Below are positions 49,898 to 58,321 of a stretch of DNA of 64,000 nt, piece after piece (the first letter of the stretch is position 1; every line of letters begins with the position of its first letter). Below the pieces are notes generated by a model. It searched no databases. It saw nothing but the letters and a program-made list of their open reading frames with translations, and was not told where the DNA came from. This DNA is from a virus: the IMG/VR virus record IMGVR_UViG_3300044692_000050, positions 38,341 to 102,340 of that record. The stretch is one strand, 5' to 3'. The position numbers and the translations under genes are program-made.

Positions 49898-52345
49898 GTG
49901 CCGACCATTCCTCCTGACACCAGGCTCCCCGGGGATAGCGGTCACGTCACCGACCACAACGCGATCAGCGACGTCCTCACCGCGCACGCCACGGCGATCG
50001 CCGCCGTCACCCTCACCCCGACGGCCGTCAAGACGTCCGCGTACACCGCCGCGCCCAGCGACCTCGTGCCGGTCGACACCACCTCGGGCAACGTCACCAT
50101 CACCCTGCCATCCGCCCCGGCCGACAAGACCCTCGTCGCCGTCAAGCAGGTCACCCAGGGCACCGGCAAGACCGCCACCGTCGCATGCGGCGGCACCGAC
50201 GTCTTCAACAAGACAGGCGGCGGGACGTCCCTCACGCTGTCCCTGACCGCACAAGGCGCCATCTTCCAGTACCAGGCATCCGGCGGGATCTGGTTCATCA
50301 CGTCCGACGACCTGCCCCTGTCCCAGCTCGACACGCGGTACACCAGCGTCTACAACGTCAAGAGCCCCCTCTACGGCGCCAAGGGCGACGGCACCACCGA
50401 CGACACCGCCGCCATCCAGGCCGCCATCAACGCGATCACCGGAACCGCGGCCCCCGCGTCGAACACGCGGCTCGCCAAAGGCGTCCTGTATTTTCCAGCC
50501 GGAACCTACAAGGTCACCTCCGACCTGGTGATCCGGTCCGTGCAGGACTTCGTCCTCGTCGGCGACGGGCCCGGACAGGTGCAGATCATGCCGTCCGGGA
50601 CCGGGTTCACCACCGCCGTCCTGCTGATCGACGGCTCCCTTGACGGCATCTTCGGCGGGTTCGCCATCCAGGGCGACGGCACCGAGCAGGTCACCGACGC
50701 CATCCGGCTCGACTGGACCACCGCCGCGTTCCGCTCCACCACCGGCAACACCTTCCGTGACATCCGGATCAAGTCCACCAAGTTCGTGACCGGGATCAGC
50801 CTCGAGTCCAACGCGACCCGGCAGCTTGACGGGACCACGCTGCGGAATGTCGTCGTCTACGGCGGGCAGACCGCCGGATCGTGGTCTTCGTCAGGCAATT
50901 GGCAGAAGGCCGTCGCCTACGGCTCCGGCAGTTTCGGCAACATCTACGACCAGCAGCTTTTGGGTGTGGACACCGGCCAGTGCTATTACGGGCATTACTG
51001 CAACGCGTCAGGGTTCGCGCTGTACGGAGGCCAGTGCCTCGGCAACGCGGTCGACTTCTTCATCATCCCCGCCGCGCAGACCACGATCAGCAACGTCCAG
51101 TCGCAGAACAGCGGCCAGTTCATCGTCCAGACCAGCGCGTTCTCCCCGTACCCGGTGACGGTGAACAGTGCCCTGTTCGTCACCAGCTACCTCGACTCGA
51201 GCAACAACGTCGTGGACATCTACGGCGGCGTGTGGCACATCTCCAATCTTGACGTCTCCAAGACCCAGCGCTCAGGGTCCTACGTCGGCGCCGTCATCAA
51301 CATCCGCGGTGCGGGGGCTAACCGCCCTGGGGTCGTGCTCCTCGACAACGTGTCCTCCAAGAGCGCTGTCGGTTCCGGCATCGCGGTCACCGCGTCCGAA
51401 GCCAGCGTCGTGGCCCGGAACTACAGCCAGTACGACCCGTCGACCGGGAACTACACGGTCACCACGAGCCAGTTCTACAACGGGACATCCTGGATCACGC
51501 CGGGATCCACGACCGCGCCGGACATCCAGTACTTCACCACCGTGGGTACAGCGACGTGGACAAAGCCGTCAGGGGCGGTCACTACTGACGTGATACTCAT
51601 GTCCGGCGGCGCGGGCGGCGGCTCCGGGCGGCGAGGAGCTGCCGGGACCGTCCGGTGCGGTGGCGGCGGCGGCGCCGGCGCGACGCTCGTGCAGCGCAGG
51701 TTCGCGTCCGCTGACCTTGCGTCGTCTGTCACCGTGACCGTCGGGGACGGGGGCGCCGGCGGGGCGGCGGTCACTGCCGACTCCACGAACGGTAACGCCG
51801 GGTCGCTCAGCGGGAGCAGCTCGTTCGGCACGTACCTTGCCGGGCCCCTCAGCACCGGAGGCGCGGGCGGCACAGCCTCTGCCGGGACCGGCGGCAGCGG
51901 GTCGCTCGGCGGTGCGGGCACGGGCGGGGCGGGCGCGAACGCCAGCACCACCGGGGGTGCCGGGGTCAGCGTCAACCCGGGGATCCTAGGGGCAACCGGC
52001 GGCCCGTCTGGGGGCGGCATCACCTCCGGGGACGTTGCCGGGGCCGGGGCGGTCGGTGCATACAGCTACATGGGCGGCACGTCATCCAGCACGTTCGGGG
52101 CGGCCGGGGCGGTCGACTCGACCTCCCCGACGTCGGGCACGTCCTCCGGGGTGAAGGGCACGCCGGGCGGCAGCCCGGGATCTGGCGCGGCGTCCATCAC
52201 GACTGCGGCGCAGGCCGGGGCGAGCGCCTATGCCAACTCCGGTGCGGGGGGTGCCGGGGGCGGCGCGTCGCTGAACGGCAACAACTCCGGCGCGGGCGGT
52301 AAGGGCGGGTCCGGGTTCGTGCTAGTGGTGACATTCTTCCAGTGA
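49898..52345 (+). CDS. Tailspike with pectate-lyase-like beta-helix and glycine-rich end
   Basis: 815 residues from GTG. After an N-terminal attachment part (about residues 1-150), YNVKSPLYGAKGDGTTDDTA, AIQAAINAITG and GVLYFPAGTYKVTSDLVIRS open a right-handed beta-helix of the Pectate_lyase_3 type that runs to about residue 540. The last 270 residues are a glycine-rich domain (TATWTKPSGAVTTDVILMSG, GGAGGTASAGTGGSGSLGG) of the same type as in the Dit-like and repeat proteins. Such spikes bind and often cut host surface glycans. Catalytic residues cannot be named from sequence alone. Confidence 0.8.
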   Translation: MPTIPPDTRLPGDSGHVTDHNAISDVLTAHATAIAAVTLTPTAVKTSAYTAAPSDLVPVDTTSGNVTITLPSAPADKTLVAVKQVTQGTGKTATVACGGTDVFNKTGGGTSLTLSLTAQGAIFQYQASGGIWFITSDDLPLSQLDTRYTSVYNVKSPLYGAKGDGTTDDTAAIQAAINAITGTAAPASNTRLAKGVLYFPAGTYKVTSDLVIRSVQDFVLVGDGPGQVQIMPSGTGFTTAVLLIDGSLDGIFGGFAIQGDGTEQVTDAIRLDWTTAAFRSTTGNTFRDIRIKSTKFVTGISLESNATRQLDGTTLRNVVVYGGQTAGSWSSSGNWQKAVAYGSGSFGNIYDQQLLGVDTGQCYYGHYCNASGFALYGGQCLGNAVDFFIIPAAQTTISNVQSQNSGQFIVQTSAFSPYPVTVNSALFVTSYLDSSNNVVDIYGGVWHISNLDVSKTQRSGSYVGAVINIRGAGANRPGVVLLDNVSSKSAVGSGIAVTASEASVVARNYSQYDPSTGNYTVTTSQFYNGTSWITPGSTTAPDIQYFTTVGTATWTKPSGAVTTDVILMSGGAGGGSGRRGAAGTVRCGGGGGAGATLVQRRFASADLASSVTVTVGDGGAGGAAVTADSTNGNAGSLSGSSSFGTYLAGPLSTGGAGGTASAGTGGSGSLGGAGTGGAGANASTTGGAGVSVNPGILGATGGPSGGGITSGDVAGAGAVGAYSYMGGTSSSTFGAAGAVDSTSPTSGTSSGVKGTPGGSPGSGAASITTAAQAGASAYANSGAGGAGGGASLNGNNSGAGGKGGSGFVLVVTFFQ

Positions 52346-53605
52346 CATAGGGGAACCCGGCGGGCCAGCCAGCAGGACCCCCAGGATCAGCCATGTCAGC
52401 GTCCCGCCCCGGATGGACGTCAGTGAGGGGAATCCCGCCGCAGCAACGCAGACAAGGGCGAGCACGCCCCCGGCCAGCATCCGTTCCGGCGCGGCCATCC
52501 GGGCACGCAGCGAAACCCACCTGACTGCCACGGCGATCACCGCCACAGCGGCCATGGCCAGGCCGATGACCCCGGCTACGGCGAGGATCTCCAGCCACTG
52601 CGAGTCGTACGCCACCCCGAGCCCCCGCAGCCCGAACCCGCCCCACGGGGACGCGCGGAGCACATCTGCGGCGACCGGACCGAGAGTCCCCCCGCCCGCG
52701 CCGTACCGGCCTGCCGTGTAGGAGCCGGCGGCGGGATGGACCAGGGCGGCCAGCGCCACGCGACCCGGGCCCCAGGCGGGCAGCCACCCGGCACTCCACG
52801 CCAGGACCGCAGTCCCCGCCGCCGCGACGGCCGGAGGCAGGAAGCGCCGCCACGCGTCACGGCCCGCCATGACGGTGACCGCGGCAAGCGGGAGCGCGCC
52901 GAGCAGGAACACCTTCGACACGCACAGGACGCCACCGCAGCACACCAGCGCGCCCGAGATGGCGGTCAGCGACTGCCGCTGGCCCCGTCGCGCGAGGTAG
53001 ACCACGCACAGCAGGGCAAGCCCATACACTAGGCCCGCCTCGGCGGGCTGGTCGAAGATGCCCGTGTACCGGCCGTTCTGCACGGCGCGCAGCGCCACGC
53101 TGGCACGGTCCTCCGGGGAGGCGTCCCAGAACCGGGGCAGCAGGCCGGCGAGGGCCGCGCTTCCCGTCGCGAGCTGGGTTGCCGCCAGAGCGCCCGATAT
53201 TGCCGCACAGGCGGCGATCGTCCGGGTGACGGCGGTGATGAGCCGGGCCACGGGGGTGCGCTGAGCCCAGTACCAGGTGACAACCAGGACCATCGGCGGC
53301 GTCAGCAGCCACCACAGGGCATGCAGCGCGGACTGTGGCCCGTAGAACCCCGGGTCGAACGGGCGCTTCCAGGTGCCGATGAGCGCGACGGCGACGATCC
53401 CCGCCCACGGGATGGCCATGAGCGCCGGGGCGGCTGGCGCGCGGACCAGGACCGGCCAGCCGGCGATGAAGGTGAACGCGGCGCAGGTGAGGACCGCGGC
53501 CTGCCCGGTGGTCATCCCGTGCACGTAGGGGCCGAAAGCGGACGCGGTGACGAGGACCGCGCAGAGCACCGCCCCCCGCCCCCCTGACGGGTAGTCACGA
53601 CTCAT
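52322..53605 (-). CDS. Polytopic membrane protein, O-antigen polymerase/ligase-like
   Basis: 427 residues from ATG 53605 (the frame opens further upstream without protein-like sequence). Ten or more hydrophobic helices, e.g. AVLTCAAFTFIAGWPVLVRA, AGLVYGLALLCVVYLARRG and VIGLAMAAVAVIAVAVRWVS, with a long loop holding GRYGAGGGTLGPVAADVLRA, SPWGGFGLRGLGVAYDSQWL. The R-x-G...W-x-G-x-G...D-S-Q-W/L-E pattern in the late periplasmic loop is that of the Wzy/WaaL (O-antigen ligase) superfamily. A -10-like TAACTT sits 7 nt before the ATG. Antisense, beside the tailspike: a surface-glycan-altering moron is likely. Confidence 0.7.
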   Translation of the reverse strand: MSRDYPSGGRGAVLCAVLVTASAFGPYVHGMTTGQAAVLTCAAFTFIAGWPVLVRAPAAPALMAIPWAGIVAVALIGTWKRPFDPGFYGPQSALHALWWLLTPPMVLVVTWYWAQRTPVARLITAVTRTIAACAAISGALAATQLATGSAALAGLLPRFWDASPEDRASVALRAVQNGRYTGIFDQPAEAGLVYGLALLCVVYLARRGQRQSLTAISGALVCCGGVLCVSKVFLLGALPLAAVTVMAGRDAWRRFLPPAVAAAGTAVLAWSAGWLPAWGPGRVALAALVHPAAGSYTAGRYGAGGGTLGPVAADVLRASPWGGFGLRGLGVAYDSQWLEILAVAGVIGLAMAAVAVIAVAVRWVSLRARMAAPERMLAGGVLALVCVAAAGFPSLTSIRGGTLTWLILGVLLAGPPGSPMSLEECHH

Positions 53606-53635
53606 GCACGGAAAGTTACACACCGGAGGGTGCCG

Positions 53636-53995
53636 ATGGCTACCGCCGCGCAGGTCCGGGCTGAAGAAGGCGAGCCAGTCACCATCGAACTGGATCCCGT
53701 ATGGCTCGGGAACCGGGCCTATGACCTGACCGGCGCAACCCTCACCGCGTACGTCAAGCCGGACAAGACGACCCCGGACACCGACCCGTCCGTGACCGTG
53801 ATCACCCAGGCCCCCACTGCGGCGGGCCTGATCACGGTGACCGACGCAGTGCACGGGCTGGCCACGCTCGTCATTAACGGGTCCGTCATCCCTGATGCTG
53901 GCACGTTCTACTGGCGGATAGATGTCACCGACCAGGCGGGGTCTGTCGGAACCATCGCCGCCGGCCCGCTGTACGTCGAGCCGACCGGGCTCTAG
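53636..53995 (+). CDS. BppU-like baseplate/fibre attachment protein
   Basis: 119 residues from the ATG after GGAGGGTGCCG. EEGEPVTIELDPVWLGNRAY, DLTGATLTAYVKPDKTTPDT, GLATLVINGSVIPDAGTFYW, RIDVTDQAGSVGTIAAGPLY. The D-L-T-G-A...G...G-x-F/Y-Y-W-R-I-D-V-T-D pattern is the BppU N-terminal type that anchors host-recognition proteins to the baseplate. Confidence 0.7.
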   Translation: MATAAQVRAEEGEPVTIELDPVWLGNRAYDLTGATLTAYVKPDKTTPDTDPSVTVITQAPTAAGLITVTDAVHGLATLVINGSVIPDAGTFYWRIDVTDQAGSVGTIAAGPLYVEPTGL

Positions 53996-54049
53996 GAGGG
54001 AATGCGGTGACGCCGCACCGACAAGGCAGGCAACCTAGGGGGGAAGCTC

Positions 54050-54520
54050 TTGCCGTGGTGGACACAGCTAGCCGCACATCCCGGAATCTCTTACCTGCTC
54101 ACTGAGGGCCCGTCGTCGTCGGCCGACAGCGCGGGCAGCCTCACCGCGCCGATCCTGTCCACGGGGCTCGTCGGCCTGTTCCTCGTCATCCTCGGCTGGC
54201 TGTACTTCCGCGGCTGGCGGCTCATCTCCCCCGCGGCCGAGAAGGAACTCCGCGAGAAGACCCGCGCCGAGGCCAGGGGGGACCTCGAAGCCGAGAACGC
54301 CCGGCTCCGCGAGGACCACCGGCAGGCGGAGGAACGGTGGGAGAACGAACGGCGCCAGCTCGAGCAGCAGCGCGACGAGGCGCTCAGGTTCCTCACCTCG
54401 AGCCTGGTGCCTTTGATCACGAATTTCACGAGCGCGACACAGAACCTCCTGCCGATCCTGCAGAGGCTCGTGACCGACCTCAGCATCGGCGGCAGCCGCA
54501 GATCCAGGCAGGGCCCGTGA
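54050..54520 (+). CDS. Membrane-anchored coiled-coil protein
   Basis: 156 residues from TTG with GGGGGGAAGC upstream. One membrane helix (LSTGLVGLFLVILGWLYFRG), then a coiled coil (AEKELREKTRAEARGDLEAE, RQAEERWENERRQLEQQRDE). Located before the lysis cassette; holin accessory or spanin-like roles are possible but not shown. Confidence 0.55.
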   Translation: MPWWTQLAAHPGISYLLTEGPSSSADSAGSLTAPILSTGLVGLFLVILGWLYFRGWRLISPAAEKELREKTRAEARGDLEAENARLREDHRQAEERWENERRQLEQQRDEALRFLTSSLVPLITNFTSATQNLLPILQRLVTDLSIGGSRRSRQGP

Positions 54521-54551
54521 GCCCGCGAGCACCAGGAGGGCGGCGAACGCG

Positions 54552-54815
54552 GTGGCATCCGGGTCCGTTGACGGCGACGGCATCACCGAGGAGACGCGCA
54601 TGCTAGCCGCCAGCGTGCGAGCGAAGGCGGCACAGGTGCCCACTGCCGAGCAGATCCGCGAGCTCGCCGGCTACGCGCTCAGCGACACGGCTGACGCGGA
54701 GAAGCGCAGCCGGGTACGCGCCCTGTTCGCTGAGGCCATCGAGACGTCCGGCAGGGTCAACGTCCTGCTGGCGGAACTGGCCGCGCTGCTGGATGACGAC
54801 CCGGGGGGGCCTTGA
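54552..54815 (+). CDS. Hypothetical helical protein ending at the TnpB element
   Basis: 87 residues from GTG with AGGAGGG upstream. TEETRMLAASVRAKAAQVPT, AEQIRELAGYALSDTADAEK, VNVLLAELAALLDDDPGGP. The stop codon coincides with the probable right end of the TnpB insertion, so its original C-terminus may have been replaced. Confidence 0.5.
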   Translation: MASGSVDGDGITEETRMLAASVRAKAAQVPTAEQIRELAGYALSDTADAEKRSRVRALFAEAIETSGRVNVLLAELAALLDDDPGGP

Positions 54816-56133
54816 CTACTCTCCATCCCGAAGGGCAGAGATCCCGGACGTCACCGTCCAGGGTTCCTGTTTCGCCGGCAACTGCGTCCGGGTTGCCCCG
54901 GCCCGTCTTACATCGCCTCCGCAGGCAGTAACCGCCAGCCCGGCGGCCAGGATGTTCTTCGCGGCGTTGACGTCCCGGTCATGCCGGGTGCCGCAACCGG
55001 GGCACGTCCAGTGGCGCGTCCCGAGGCTCAGTGAGGCGAGCAGGTGCCCGCACGCGGAGCAGGTCTTGGAAGACGGATACCAGCGATCTATGGCGACGAC
55101 TGTCCGGCCATAGCGCTGAGCCTTGTATTCGAGCATGGACCGGAACTCAGCCCATCCGGTACAAGAGATAGCGCGGGCCACTTTCCGGTTGCGGACCATG
55201 CCGGATACATTCAGGTCTTCGATGGCGATCACGTCGAACCGGCGAACGAGATCTGTGCTGGCTTTGTTTAGATAGTCGCGCCGGGCGTCGGCGACCTGCG
55301 CGTGAGCCCGCGCGACCTTGACCTTGGCTTTCCGCCGGTTGGCCGAGCCTTTCCGGCAACGCGCGAGCCTGCGCTGATAGCGCTTGAGTCGCTGCTGGTG
55401 ACGCTCCCAGTCCTTTGGGTGGGCGATTTTTTCGCCGGTTGACAGGACTGCGAGATCTTTCAGGCCGACGTCCACGCCGACGCTCTCGCCGGTTCCGGGC
55501 AGTGGCTCGGCATCGGCCTCGTCCACCTGGAAGGTCACGAACCAGCGTCCGGCCGCATCGCGAGCAATGGTTACTGTCGTCGGATTCAGCGTGGCTATGT
55601 CGATCTCAAGCCACGTCCACACGAATCGCAGTGGCGCAGTCGCCTTTGCGAGCCAGAGTGCGCCAGACTTCATCCGGAAACCCGCTCGGCTGTAAGTCGC
55701 GGACTGACGGGAGTGCCTGGACTTGAAGCGGGGATAGCGGGAGCGTCCCACAAAGAACGCCTCAAATGCCTTGTGCTGGTGCCGCAACGTCTGCTGGAGA
55801 GGAACCGCGGCGACCTCATTAAGAAACGCCATCTCCGGCTCACGCTTCATGGCGGTCAGCGCGATGTCGGTCGCGGCGTACGACATGCGTTTGCCCTCGG
55901 CCTGATAACGAGCGTGCTGTGCGGCGAGGGTCCGGTTCCAGACCACGCGGACGCAGCCGAACGTGCGGGACAGCATCTGCTGCTGCACCTCGTCGGGATA
56001 TGCCCGGCACCGGTATGCCGACCTCACCTTTACAGGATACCAGTCATGACTGTAAGGAGAGTTGCCATGCTCCGCGCGGCATCAGATTCCCCGACCTTCA
56101 GGCCGGGTCTTTCTCCGGGGGGCTAAGGCATAA
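54813..56133 (-). mobile_element. Solo tnpB element of the IS200/IS605 (or IS607) group
   Basis: Region between two phage genes containing only a tnpB gene. The upstream side shows a subterminal hairpin (CCCGGCCTGAAGGTCGGG, near 56087-56105), and the downstream side, after the tnpB stop, has about 20 nt before the phage gene at 54815. No tnpA is present, so it is non-autonomous for transposition. Boundaries are approximate. Confidence 0.6.
54816..56027 (-). CDS. tnpB: TnpB RNA-guided nuclease
   Basis: 403 residues. RuvC residues are intact: D186 in GVDVGLKDLA, E270 in AIEDLNVSG, D352 in RHDRDVNAAKNI. A zinc ribbon is formed by CSACGH and CPGCGT (C323/C326, C342/C345). The N-terminus (YRCRAYPDEVQQQMLSRTFG) is typical. 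TnpB with an omega RNA from its own 3' end cuts DNA next to a short TAM; here the omega RNA would come from about 54900-54815 and its guide from the sequence just beyond the element. Expected target is an empty copy of the same phage site. Confidence 0.9.
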   Translation of the reverse strand: MRSAYRCRAYPDEVQQQMLSRTFGCVRVVWNRTLAAQHARYQAEGKRMSYAATDIALTAMKREPEMAFLNEVAAVPLQQTLRHQHKAFEAFFVGRSRYPRFKSRHSRQSATYSRAGFRMKSGALWLAKATAPLRFVWTWLEIDIATLNPTTVTIARDAAGRWFVTFQVDEADAEPLPGTGESVGVDVGLKDLAVLSTGEKIAHPKDWERHQQRLKRYQRRLARCRKGSANRRKAKVKVARAHAQVADARRDYLNKASTDLVRRFDVIAIEDLNVSGMVRNRKVARAISCTGWAEFRSMLEYKAQRYGRTVVAIDRWYPSSKTCSACGHLLASLSLGTRHWTCPGCGTRHDRDVNAAKNILAAGLAVTACGGDVRRAGATRTQLPAKQEPWTVTSGISALRDGE

Positions 56134-56262
56134 ATGGGCAAGGACGAGGAGATCAGGGCGGTCATCGCCGAGCTCGACGGGCTGCTCGCCGGGCTGCGGC
56201 AGAACGTGAGCGCTATCAACGAGATCCTGACGGGCGAGGAACAGGCCGAGGGGGTGGCGTAA
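56134..56262 (+). CDS. Small helical protein (42 aa)
   Basis: MGKDEEIRAVIAELDGLLAG, LRQNVSAINEILTGEEQAEG. Immediately downstream of the TnpB element. TAA is followed directly by the next ATG. Possibly the continuation of the accessory set broken up by the insertion. Confidence 0.5.
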   Translation: MGKDEEIRAVIAELDGLLAGLRQNVSAINEILTGEEQAEGVA

Positions 56263-56745
56263 ATGACCCTGCCGCCGGAACCGCAGGACCGTATCACGAT
56301 CATCCAGGCGGCGACTGAAGCACTCGGCACCGTCTCAGAGAAGCTGGATGCCGTTACCGCGCGCCTGGACGAAGTGCGCAGCGACAGCGAGGCGCGGGAC
56401 GCCGTGCTCGAGCACCGCGGGATCGTCAACCGGCGCCTCATCGTCGTCACCATCGCGTCGCTGCTGCTGGACGTGATCCTCACCGCCGTGATCGCCCTGG
56501 TCGCGCTGCAGGCCCACCACGCCGACCAGCGCGCGTCATCAGCCGCCGCCAGCCAGATGGCCCTGTGCGAGAGCGGGAACGTGGCCAGGAAGCAGCAGAT
56601 CGACCTGTGGAATTTCGTGATCGACCTGTCCAGCAAGTCGAGGCCGCAAACCCCGCAGCAACGCGAGAACGCCGTCAAGTTCGAGAAGTATCTGCACCGG
56701 GTGTTCGCAAGCCGCGATTGCGCGCACCTGGTGAAGCAGAAGTAG
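56263..56745 (+). CDS. Membrane protein of the lysis region
   Basis: 160 residues. Coiled-coil N-terminus (ITIIQAATEALGTVSEKLDA, VTARLDEVRSDSEARDAVLE), one membrane helix (LIVVTIASLLLDVILTAVIA), then an extracytoplasmic helical tail. Common in actinophage lysis cassettes. Holin-associated role inferred from position. Confidence 0.6.
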   Translation: MTLPPEPQDRITIIQAATEALGTVSEKLDAVTARLDEVRSDSEARDAVLEHRGIVNRRLIVVTIASLLLDVILTAVIALVALQAHHADQRASSAAASQMALCESGNVARKQQIDLWNFVIDLSSKSRPQTPQQRENAVKFEKYLHRVFASRDCAHLVKQK

Positions 56746-56751
56746 CAGGAC

Positions 56752-57096
56752 ATGCACTGGCTGGCGCACTGGCTCGGGCTCGACAACGCCGCAGGTCCCG
56801 TCTACCTGTTTTTCTCGGGCAGCGGCAGCGATCTTGGCCTGTACGCCAGCGCCATCGCGATCGCCTTCCACGCGGTCGCCAGCTACCGGCACAAGAACTG
56901 TCACGTTCACCGATGCCCGCGGCTCGGGCGCTTCCCCGTCGAGGGGACGGCGTGGTCCGTCTGCCGCAGGCACCATCCGAGCGGCGCCCCGACATATGAG
57001 CAGGTGATCGCGGCACACAAGACCGCCCGGCGCGTCCCGGCGGCCGAGCGCACACCAGGAACCGACTGGCGGCCGATCCGCCGCCAGGAGCAGTAA
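56752..57096 (+). CDS. Conserved actinophage membrane protein of the lysis region
   Basis: 114 residues. A membrane helix (SDLGLYASAIAIAFHAVASY) is followed by RHKNCHVHRCPRLGRFPVEG, VCRRHHPSGAPTYEQVIAAH. The H-x-C-H-V-H-R-C / C-R-R-H-H-P motif recurs in a small membrane protein family next to actinophage endolysins; probable metal site. Holin-like or regulator of lysis is plausible. Confidence 0.65.
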   Translation: MHWLAHWLGLDNAAGPVYLFFSGSGSDLGLYASAIAIAFHAVASYRHKNCHVHRCPRLGRFPVEGTAWSVCRRHHPSGAPTYEQVIAAHKTARRVPAAERTPGTDWRPIRRQEQ

Positions 57097-57137
57097 CCAG
57101 CAGGAACCGCCCGGATCCCGGGCGGGAGGGGGGACCC

Positions 57138-58130
57138 ATGGCAACACTGACCGTACCGGGCCGCTGCCACTTCGACAGTGACGGATGGCTCCGGGGCCCG
57201 ATCAACATCACGCACGTACTGACGCCTAACCACGGGACCGGGTTCGGAAACGGACAAGGGGTCGTTTTCCATACCGAAGCGGGCTTCGAGGCCGGCACGG
57301 TGGCCACCTTCCTGAACCCGGCGAACCAAGTCTCGGCTTTCTTCAGCATCGGCCGTGACGGTGCCGTCCACCAGTACGTCCCGGTAGGCAAGGGCTTTTA
57401 CGCGTGGAGCCAGGCCGGTGGAAACAGGACATTCCGAGGCGTCGAGACGGAGGACCGGACAGACCCGTCGACGCCCTTGACCGCCGCGCAGGTAACGGCG
57501 TTCGCGCAGATCTTCGAGGCGTGCTCCGCATTCGACGGGTTCCCTCTCCAGATCACCGATAGCCCGTCCGGCCGGGGACTCATCCTCCACTCGGACGGGG
57601 GGCAAGACTGGGGCGGTCACCTCAGTTGCCCCGGCCATGTACGCGCCGCCCAGAGGCCGGCGATCGTGGCGCTCGCGAAGGCCATCCGCACCGGGGGCAA
57701 CCCTGCTCCGCAGCCTGCTCTCAAGACGTGGGTGAGCCAGGGTCAGATGACGCTCCACGACCTGGCCGCGCAGGAGCTTCACGAGGACGTTTCCACGGTC
57801 CTCCGGGTGACCGTCGAGAACTCGCCCGGCCGTGTCTTCGCCGCCGGCCTCGCCGCTTACGTCAACGCGGTGTTCGCCGCGGACACGCTGCCGTGCCCGG
57901 CCGGCGTGACCTGGTTCTACCCGGGCGGCGAATGGCTCACGCAGGGGCAGCTGCCGCTCGCCGCTCTCGCCCAGGCCCATCTCGGGGTGCCGCCCGCCGT
58001 GGTGCTGCAGCTCACCGCCGAACGAGGGCCGCAGGGCCAGTTCGCCCCGCCCGCCGCGGCGTACATCAACGCCGTGTTCGCCCGGTCGCCGGTCAAGGTG
58101 ACTCCCGGCACGAAGCTCCTGTACGGATGA
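57138..58130 (+). CDS. Endolysin: N-acetylmuramoyl-L-alanine amidase
   Basis: 330 residues. Amidase_2/PGRP fold in residues 1-195: GVVFHTEAGFEAGTVATFLN (zinc His45), VSAFFSIGRDGAVHQYVPVG, RGVETEDRTD, ILHSDGG and HLSCPGHVRA. After a linker come two repeats of about 65 residues (WVSQGQMTLHDLAAQELHED...YVNAVFAADTL; WLTQGQLPLAALAQAHLGVP...YINAVFARSPV) that probably bind the wall. Start with GGGGGGACCC. TGATG overlap with the next gene. Confidence 0.9.
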   Translation: MATLTVPGRCHFDSDGWLRGPINITHVLTPNHGTGFGNGQGVVFHTEAGFEAGTVATFLNPANQVSAFFSIGRDGAVHQYVPVGKGFYAWSQAGGNRTFRGVETEDRTDPSTPLTAAQVTAFAQIFEACSAFDGFPLQITDSPSGRGLILHSDGGQDWGGHLSCPGHVRAAQRPAIVALAKAIRTGGNPAPQPALKTWVSQGQMTLHDLAAQELHEDVSTVLRVTVENSPGRVFAAGLAAYVNAVFAADTLPCPAGVTWFYPGGEWLTQGQLPLAALAQAHLGVPPAVVLQLTAERGPQGQFAPPAAAYINAVFARSPVKVTPGTKLLYG

Positions 58131-58321
58131 GCGCCGTAGTCCGCCACTCGAAGTGGCTGGTCGTCGGGATCTGCTGCTACGAGATCACCTCGATCACGTC
58201 CGGGAAGATGCCCCCGATCACGACCATCTGCGAACGGCACCCGTGGCTGGCTCCGGTCACGATCGGGGCACTCGCCTTGCATCTTTACTGGCGCCCGGCG
58301 AACCCGAGGAGGTTCGCGTGA
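58127..58321 (+). CDS. Small membrane protein of the lysis cassette (64 aa)
   Basis: ATG overlaps the endolysin stop. KWLVVGICCYEITSITSGKM, then ERHPWLAPVTIGALALHLYW. One or two short membrane helices; a common companion of the actinophage endolysin, candidate holin component. Confidence 0.55.
   Translation: MSAVVRHSKWLVVGICCYEITSITSGKMPPITTICERHPWLAPVTIGALALHLYWRPANPRRFA

Noticed and set aside
52322-53854. Longer start for the O-antigen-polymerase-like protein
   Set aside because: The first 83 codons are antisense to the BppU-like gene and read as Gly/Arg-rich; the helical protein begins at ATG 53605.
54816-56027. Cas12-type effector instead of TnpB
   Set aside because: Length (403 residues), N-terminus and single zinc ribbon fit TnpB; there is no CRISPR array.
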